Positions 57,001 to 64,000 of a stretch of DNA of 64,000 bases are shown here, piece by piece. The notes beneath the pieces are model-generated. The model was not told the DNA's origin. It searched no databases and was given only the letters and a program-made list of their open reading frames with translations. Source of the stretch: Plasmodium coatneyi (taxonomy: Eukaryota > Apicomplexa > Aconoidasida > Haemosporida > Plasmodiidae). Location of the stretch: positions 402,501 through 466,500 of the forward strand of contig NC_033558.1 of the NCBI RefSeq assembly GCF_001680005.1. The letters run 5' to 3'. Positions within the stretch are counted from its first letter, which is position 1, and every line of letters starts with the position of its first letter. A program made the translations under genes and the position numbers.

Positions 57001-58693
57001 TCCCTATTCTTTTCTTCCTGTTCCTTCAGTTTTTGTGCATGTTTCTCTCCCTCACAATGGTCTTTACCTACTTTTTCTATTTGAGTTATTATATGTACAC
57101 TTTTTTTAACACCTTCTACCCACTTTTTAATTTCATTTCCAACAATTTTCTTCCCTATTACTAAACTTCTGGGGTCAATATCTTTGCATTTTTCAAATTT
57201 CCCCTCCAGGTTATGCTTCTTTAACACATTGTTCATTGGTCCCACTGTATATTCTGCAATTTCTTCAAACTTACAATGCCACTGAAAGAATTCTAACGTA
57301 GATATCATTCCAACTATACACCTTTTATAAGCTTCTTCATCGTCAATGGTTCCCACACTTGACTTATCTCCCCTGAATTTTCCTCCTACAATTCCATTCA
57401 TGAAATATCTTATACGTAACATAGCTTTACATAATTCTTTCTTATTCCATTCACTCCCACCTGTCCAATCGGGAACATCAGCACAAAGGTGCTTTATTTC
57501 ATCCGGTTCGTCTTCTCCTAACCTCTTGATTAAGTTATCAAAAGTTTTCTTGAAATCATCCCATATTTTTCTCTGCAGAATATAGGTAAAAATGGAGTAC
57601 AAAAATATATAGACTTCACTATTGCATTTGTTCACAATTGATTAATCTATATATACACTTATATGTATCCACTACATTCTACATTGTAATTACTTACATC
57701 AACAATACTGCTCATATGTTTATTCCTCCTTATATGGTCGAACCATTTTCGTAACCATTTTTTCCACATTTCCTCTCCGTTGGATTGGTCTGTTTGTGCC
57801 ATGCTGCCATGCCTGTTCTGCCTGCTTTTCGGTGGCAGGACTGTCCGTGGCGGATGTGGTGGTGGACGTTGTGATGGTGTTTTTGGTGGATTTCCACTTA
57901 CCATATTTATTCCACTACCAGTACTACTACTGGGAAGACCTACTCCTGCGTCCTTTGCACTTTTACTTTCTTTCTGTGGACATGGAATTTTTGGTATTTT
58001 CTTATACATCTTTCCCATAGCGTACTTTTGGTACTTTACCATTGGCAAAATGTACTCTAAAATATTCCTACCCGCAACTTCCATTTTTGCCAAATTTTCA
58101 TACTCACACTTATGCCATCTTCCACCCGTGTCCATATCCTGGCTGAGCTCCTCCATTTTACCAAATGCATGCTTCATAACCTTGTCTGCATCACAATATT
58201 TTCTCCTGTACCAATAGAACCACGCGCTCATAATAGCGCAGTAGACATATGCTTCCATTTCCTTATTTATGTCACTGCCCCCCCCCGCAGAGATCTTTGT
58301 TTGCATGTTCCATAAAGTCCCTAAAATGAATGAGCACACTTCTTTGTCTATTCCTTCCTCCAGCGTTTTACCCTCATACTCCTCGGCACACCCGCCTGCA
58401 CCAATACCTTCCTCATCATTATTTACATTATGAACAAATTCTCTAATCCAGTTCCTTATCTCAGTCGTTAATTTTCTCTACAAAATAAATCATTGAGTAC
58501 ATACATCCGCCCTTTTCTTATTTGGGCACTCTACTATTTTATTTTGTAGCATACATGCACACTCATTATTCTTGCTTATTCTTCTGGAATAAATAATATG
58601 CAACTAAGCACCTACCACATCCTGAATATCCTTTTCTTGCATTCCATTTTCTTCGAACCAATCTCCCTTCAATTTATTCCATTTTTCTTCCAT
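54084..58693 (-). CDS. SICAvar S3: SICA variant surface antigen, six exons
   Basis: The model is complement(join(54084..54803,55087..55490,55769..56617,56771..57572,57698..58477,58616..58693)), about 1210 residues, phases compatible. Exon 1 (1-26) starts MEEKWNKLKGDWF. Exon 2 (27-286) is the first cysteine domain (RKLTTEIRNWIREF, EAYVYCAIMSAWFYW) with a Pro-rich end. Exon 3 (287-553) is an alpha-type domain close to S1 exon 2 (ELCKAMLRIRYF, YKRCIVGM, HCKFEEIA). Exon 4 (554-836) is a third cysteine domain (CKLLLKNLL, ACDLLNIWL) plus a Pro/Ala linker. Exon 5 has a Ser/Thr/Asp linker and the membrane segment LPTIPVFIGMSAMIYLLW. Exon 6 starts YFGLPGKRKRY, has EYTLVKERRQP, MIIDIHLEVLNECQKG and FFEILVRQFMG, and ends with five VPSSDSGFREED-type repeats. 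With fewer domains than S1 and no 104-nt mini-exons, it resembles the short SICAvar type. The exon 4-5 junction is uncertain: a small extra exon near 55590 is possible. Confidence 0.83.
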
Positions 58694-61600
58694 TATGACA
58701 CATGCATTATTCAATATTTGTGTTATTTAATAATTCAATATATTATTTTATCAAATATTATGTGCAACGTACATTTTTTCTCCCAACCGTATTATTATCC
58801 TCCGACTAACTCTTCGAAAAGTCCAAAGTTACTGTTCCTTCTTCTTTTTTTTCCTTTATTCATTTTTTAGAAGTAATATTATACATATTTTATGCATTAC
58901 TTCCGTCATATTATGTGCTCATTTTTTTCATTCTGTATGCAATTTTACACTTGTTCAAAACAATGTTCTCATGTGGAAGGTATTTGCATGCGCATTTGCT
59001 TCCAAATTTAATATAAGTTGTTCACGGAAGGGGAAAAAAAAAATCACTAAAAACAAATTATTATTTGAAAAAAAGATTACGCATGCTAGAATTGTTAAAT
59101 CTACAGTTTTTCCATTAAAATTATAAACAACACATTGCGAATAAATTGCGAACAGGAGAGAAGAATACTCATGTACCACCGTCTGGGAGGGAACCAAAAG
59201 TGTGGCCGTAATGGAATTCTCACCTGCAATATGGGAAAATTTTTGCTCAACTTGAATTTATATGTATCACTGTATAAATACTCTCCCGTATATATCCCTA
59301 AAATTTGCATTTATTCCTTATTAAATGCAAAAATATTAGAATAAAAGGGGGAAAACAGTAGAATGTTCGCCTCTTGTTTTTCTTTCATTGTTTATTCACA
59401 TATGTTTGCATATACCTTATTTTGTTCGGTATAAGTTATTCCTCAAGGGGTGAATTCCCCTTTTTTTCCTTTTCCTTTTCTTTTCTCCTCTATTCAATTT
59501 TTCCTTCTATGTGAATAATTAAAGAAGGAATGGTCTCAAAATAAATAATTATGACACGTATGAATTATTAATAAATGGGGCCACAAGAAGGGGAATTATT
59601 CCTAAAAACATTTCTAAAGGGAATATTTGCGAATAACGGAATTCACTTACAATGAAGTTGCTAAAATGAATAATTATGAGTAAAAATTTGCACGCACACA
59701 ATCGTCATAATACTGTGGAGTGCTACAATTATTTTTTTCCTTCGCATTGAACGCATGCATTTACGAGGTCCGTGGCCCTTACATATAGTGGACGATTCCC
59801 CTGTCCGCCCCAATCTTCCTCCCTAACAGTTCTTACATTTGTAGTGTTATATATGCTTAATGAAAGTGCATTGACTCCTCTACTCATCTTTTTTTTTTTC
59901 CAACTGGAAATATATATACAAACTGATGGGAAAAACTATACTATCCCTTATTCTTTATATATACCTATTCATTGTGCAACTCCCGCGAATCTATAACTTA
60001 TATGGGTATATACAACTTATATATGGACTGGTTTTCATAAATATATAGAGCGGGGTAAGGATAATAATCCTAATACGTGTGTAAACCTACATTTAGTATT
60101 GTCATATGGAATGGATGGCGGAGAATACGGGGTCCCTAATAGTGTTCTTGGTTCAGGGTTGATGAACTGTATGAACTAGCTAAAATAATTCACTATGTAT
60201 GTAACGAATATTATGTATATATCGGATCGGAAATAAACTACATGTACTGTAAGAAGAGTGTGTATAGCCTCATATTATACGGTACGAATTTGTCCAACGT
60301 TTCTTTATACACGTAAGGGGCATGGTATGGGTGTAGGAGAACATTACATACACTTGCACATCAATAAATAATAGGAAGGGAAAGTGGGTGGGACTCTACC
60401 ATCCCTGGGACAACGATGAAAGCGAATTGATAAAAATTCTTACCGTGTGCAAATGAACTGGTTTATGCTGATTATTTATCGGGAAATAGGTTATAGTGTT
60501 AATTCCTGTAATAGGATCTGCAGGTACTTTTCCCCATGCACAATCATGTCAGCCGTCCTGATTCCCGGTATTTTACTTAAGGGGCGGATTTTGTCGTTAT
60601 ACATGAAGAGCATAACCTTATGAATAAATTAGACATTAGGCCTACACAGGACAAGTAATACTTGTGTTTCATGTATGACCTGTACATATATAAGTGTAAA
60701 TTCTGCAGAGAAAAGTTCACTACTGCAGATTAGAATATAACAATTGTAAAAAAAAAAAAGGGAGTACAGGTGCAGCACGGAACCAACATCTATAGAGTAT
60801 GTGAATATGGCACATAATCTATATGGAGTTAACAGTGAATTTCTTGCTCCCCCACTACCGGCCCTTTCCCAATCATACATATATATATTTCTTATAATGC
60901 AAATACATTATATGCACTTTCCCCCATAAAAGAAAAAAAAAAAGAAATGTACTTTAGAAAATATTGTGGAATTATGAATTTCCTCCATTTGTGATCTGTA
61001 AACATATATTATAATAAATACCTGTAAGGATAATAATAATGAGGATGCACAGGGATGATGATGATGATGATAACAGTGATCGTCATCACAATGATAATAA
61101 CAACCACGATAGAGGGCGGGTGATACATGCACATATATATATAAACATTCTTCCAAATGTATATACTATATATATATGTATATAGAGTCAAATATTTGCT
61201 GCAGAAGAAATATTACCGCACAAAGAAGTAGGGGGGGGAGGAATTTTTCTGACATTTTATACCTAATCTTTTCATCCTTTTTGAACTTTATTAACCTTTA
61301 AAGCGAAAATGGAAGAGGGGAAGATATACTAAACAGTGAAATGTAATATGGAATAGAGGGTCATGATGCATGAATACGTGAAGTATGAAGTTAATTGGAG
61401 GAGAAACGCATATATCTCAAATAATATAACATACGTTCTATAGAAATAAATTATAGTATACTCATAACAAGAATGAGGCAGCGGGTTAAATATTATGACT
61501 GAACAATTAGGAAATAGATGGGGTAGCGTGTACTGCAAAAAAAAAAAAAAAAATGGTTATTGTGACGGTAAGTACGCCCTTTTTTCATTTACAACTAATG

Positions 61601-62383
61601 CAAATTATTTTTTCTTTTTTATATTATATCCCTTCCTTCATTTATTCCATAGAGGTACACCCTCCTTATTACATATACATATAAGTAATGCACATGCATA
61701 AAGTAGGAACAATGAAGTTCCGCATACATATAAACTGTACACTACATACATATTAATAATTTTTAATAATCTATTAATAACAAATAAAATGTGCATTAAT
61801 AATACCTATTAAAAATTTTTATTGAGAAAAAAAAGAAAAAAAAGAAATTACACCTCCCTCCTATATGAACCACAATAAATAAGGAATGAATATTAATATA
61901 CTATTCTAGGTGATTTCATATAAAATATAATAATAATATAATGAAATAAATGTATAACGAATTTGAGAGCTACACTTATTTCACCTGTATCCACTCTATT
62001 ATTTTAGTACATTCCCTTCCTACATTTCTACCTGAACTATGAAAACCTAATGATTTTAATGCATACATATGAATACGTTATCATTGCGTCATTATCATTG
62101 TTTTATCATTGTTGTTTGTTTGTTCACAAAAAAATTTTTTTGAGCAACATGCGCATCCTATAGTAGAGGGAAAAATAAGAACTTGCTACATACTCATAAA
62201 ATAGCCGTAATGAATAGGTCAAAATTTTTACACTTCCCTTATTGAAGAATATAGAGGACCATATATAACCATGTGGGAAGAAGGAACAACATTTCCATAT
62301 GGGAGGAACAACATTTTCCCTTAAAACACAGCTACATTATATAGAGAGGAAATATACACATATAAACAGTGACAGTAACGAAA
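58694..62383. other. Divergent spacer between SICAvar S3 and KIR K14
   Basis: 3.7 kb without a credible coding frame; it must hold the S3 promoter on the left and the K14 promoter on the right. Positions 60000-60660 have more balanced composition than the rest, like 22.7-24.2 kb. A short ATGATGATG microsatellite lies at about 61058, a G run at 61231-61240, and a poly-A at 61538-61553. The frame at 61495-61701 (MTEQLGNRWGSVYC, then Lys run) has no family motif. Confidence 0.55.
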
Positions 62384-63436
62384 ATGTCTCCGCCGCATGT
62401 TATCCTTTCTTTATGCAGAAAAGTGAACATGCATAATATGCATATTATGCACACATTACATATTATTTGTATAATGTACTATGATTACTAAAATAAAGTG
62501 AAGGACAGGAATAAATATCTTTTACTAATTATCTCCTACAAAAGATGGACGACCCTTTGGATGCATTACCTTCAAGGAAAGCATATAAAGATTTCGATTC
62601 TAGCCGAGAGAAAAATGGTACCTCTAGTCTCCAGCCTGCCATTCTGGTGATTAATCTCAAGATTGCATTGGCGGCATATCCAAATAATGAGGATTTTATG
62701 GACAAGATTGCCCATGCCTGGTACTATGTGACGCAGCAAATGAAAAACGGGCATTTCAATGATGATCGCTGCAATTTTTTATATTTTTGGATTGGAAGCA
62801 AATTGCCTAAAGAACTGGAGGGCGAAAAATTCCATAATGCTATGAATACGACATACAGAACCTTAATAGGGCAGTTGCATGAACATGCATGCCCCCAAAT
62901 AACCACCAATGATGATGTTACTTGGTCTCTCTTCCAACAAAGAAAATTGGTATTCGACTATTATCATGACTACCAAACTATATTCGACGCATTACCACCG
63001 ACTGGTGATGGGGATAAAAAAAATTGGTGTAAAAGTGCTGCCTATAAGTCATATCTGGAAAGGGTTCTTGCAGTTTATGAGAACGTTGTTAATGGTTGTG
63101 CAAATGACCAAACTCATGATCCATGTTGTGCCAAATATAAAGAGAAGGTTGGGGAAATGTCCACTGGGACAGGTGACAAATATAAGGAATTATTAGGAAA
63201 AGAGTGTAATGCTGCAGCAGCAACAACCGAAGAGGAAGGTGTGCAAGCTGAAGATAGGGATACCAGCACCACTACAACCTCCCTCACCACCCCTATCGTA
63301 TCTGCCGCAATACCCATAGTGGCACTTCCATTAATGGCATTTTCCCTTTACAAAGTATAATTACAACAATTATTCCCCCTACGATTAAAAAATATATATA
63401 TGTATATATATGGACATATACACATATATATATGAA

Positions 63437-63477
<41 letters not shown>

Positions 63478-63843
63478 CCCCATATATAAGTGCACATATA
63501 TGTATATATCCATATGTATATAAAATACACACATTTCCATACCTCTTCCTTTTCTTTCCTTTCGTAGTATGGTCTTCTACCTTCCTGGATACATAATACT
63601 TTTGGTAACCATTTTGGTAACCAACTTAAAGGAAGAAGAAAAAAACGATCCATTGGACGAGACTTTGACGACACATTAACAAACGATGGAACAGACACCT
63701 CACGGATAAGTTCCACACTATATTCAACGGACGAATCTACCATATATGATCGTGGTAGATCACCACCACCAACATCCAGAGGAAGGAAAAGGGAAAATAA
63801 TGGAAGACCAGGTCTTCAGAATATAAGTTATCAACGTATGTGA
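62384..63843 (+). CDS. KIR K14: three-exon KIR/PIR protein
   Basis: The model is join(62384..62398,62545..63354,63568..63843), about 366 residues. Exon 1 (MSPPH, donor GTTATC) is weak. Exon 2 begins right after CAAAAG with its own ATG (MDDPLDALPSRKAYKDF), so translation could also start at 62545. The core NFLYFWIGSKL lies near 82-92, QQRKLVFDYYHDYQTI in mid-domain, and the linker is rich in Glu, Ala and Thr. The membrane segment ends MAFSLYK at GTATAA. Intron 2 carries a TATATA microsatellite (63430-63470). Exon 3 starts YGLLPSWIHNTFGNHFGN, with a small FGN duplication, and ends NISYQRM. Confidence 0.88.
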
Positions 63844-63863
63844 TGTAATATGTACCATATTAA

Positions 63864-63965
63864 ATGCGTAATGTTCCTCCTTCTTTTCTCCTGGGAGGAA
63901 GGAAGGTGTATAAATAAGCACGAATTTTATACAGTATGTAAGGGAAAGAAAAAAAATGGAAAATG
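63864..63965 (+). other. KIR K14 3'-UTR stem-loop and ATAAATAAGC motif
   Basis: TTCCTCC pairs with GGAGGAA (63871-63898), followed by GGTGTATAAATAAGCACGAATTTTATACAGTATGTAAGGGAAAGAAAAAAAATGG. It matches the K4 and K13 elements. The rest of the window to 64000 is T-rich. Confidence 0.5.
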
Positions 63966-64000
63966 ACATTTTCCCCTTCTTTTTTTTCTTTCTTTTTTTT

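Noticed and set aside
59772..59996. Small frame in the S3/K14 spacer
   Set aside because: No motif, no splice context, and composition is not different from neighbouring non-coding sequence.
61495..61701. Short frame starting MTEQLGNRWGSVYC, considered as a KIR first exon
   Set aside because: It runs into a poly-Lys tract, no KIR second exon follows in usable distance before K14, and no donor fits.

Overview
The window looks like part of a multigene-family cluster from a simian malaria parasite of the Plasmodium knowlesi / P. coatneyi group. The evidence is the combination of SICAvar genes (multi-exon, SICA domains, one transmembrane segment, conserved last exon), many KIR/PIR genes (tiny first exon, long second exon ending in a transmembrane segment and Leu-Tyr-Lys, basic last exon) and interstitial TTTAGGG-type telomere repeats. 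The last feature is known for P. knowlesi. I cannot separate the two species from sequence alone. There are no housekeeping genes, tRNAs or rRNAs.

Layout from left to right: KIR K1 (-), K2 (+), a relic of a SICAvar last exon (-) and purine-rich repeats. Then SICAvar S1 (+, 8066-16031, nine exons), facing an orphan SICAvar last exon S2 (-, one in-frame stop) that is backed by about 0.8 kb of telomere repeat. KIR K3 (+) follows, then a gene desert (21.1-25.6 kb) with a repeat array and a GC-rich hairpin cluster. KIR K4 (+, last intron missing) ends in a SICAvar-type 3' flank. Next come K5 (+, collagen-like insert), K6 (-), K7 (-, last intron missing), K8 (+, pseudogene), K9 (+), K10 (+, two PIR modules, one in-frame stop), K11 (+), K12 (+, one in-frame stop) and K13 (+). 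SICAvar S3 (-, 54084-58693, six exons) and KIR K14 (+) close the window.

Both families are known or predicted to encode variant proteins of the infected red cell. SICA proteins are exposed on its surface. KIR proteins have the same general plan: cysteine-containing outer part, membrane segment, charged inner tail. Gene models were built by hand from reading frame plus GT/AG boundaries. All second-to-last exons end in phase 0 after Lys, and nearly all last exons begin with Tyr. First exons of KIR genes are 9-33 nt long and are the least certain part of each model.

Signals not explained by coding are: a shared KIR 3'-UTR stem-loop motif, a shared SICAvar 3'-flank module that has also become attached to a KIR gene, two opposite-facing arrays of a TAATATAAATTT/GTCACACAG repeat, family-specific repeats inside SICAvar introns, and the hairpin cluster at 23.6 kb.
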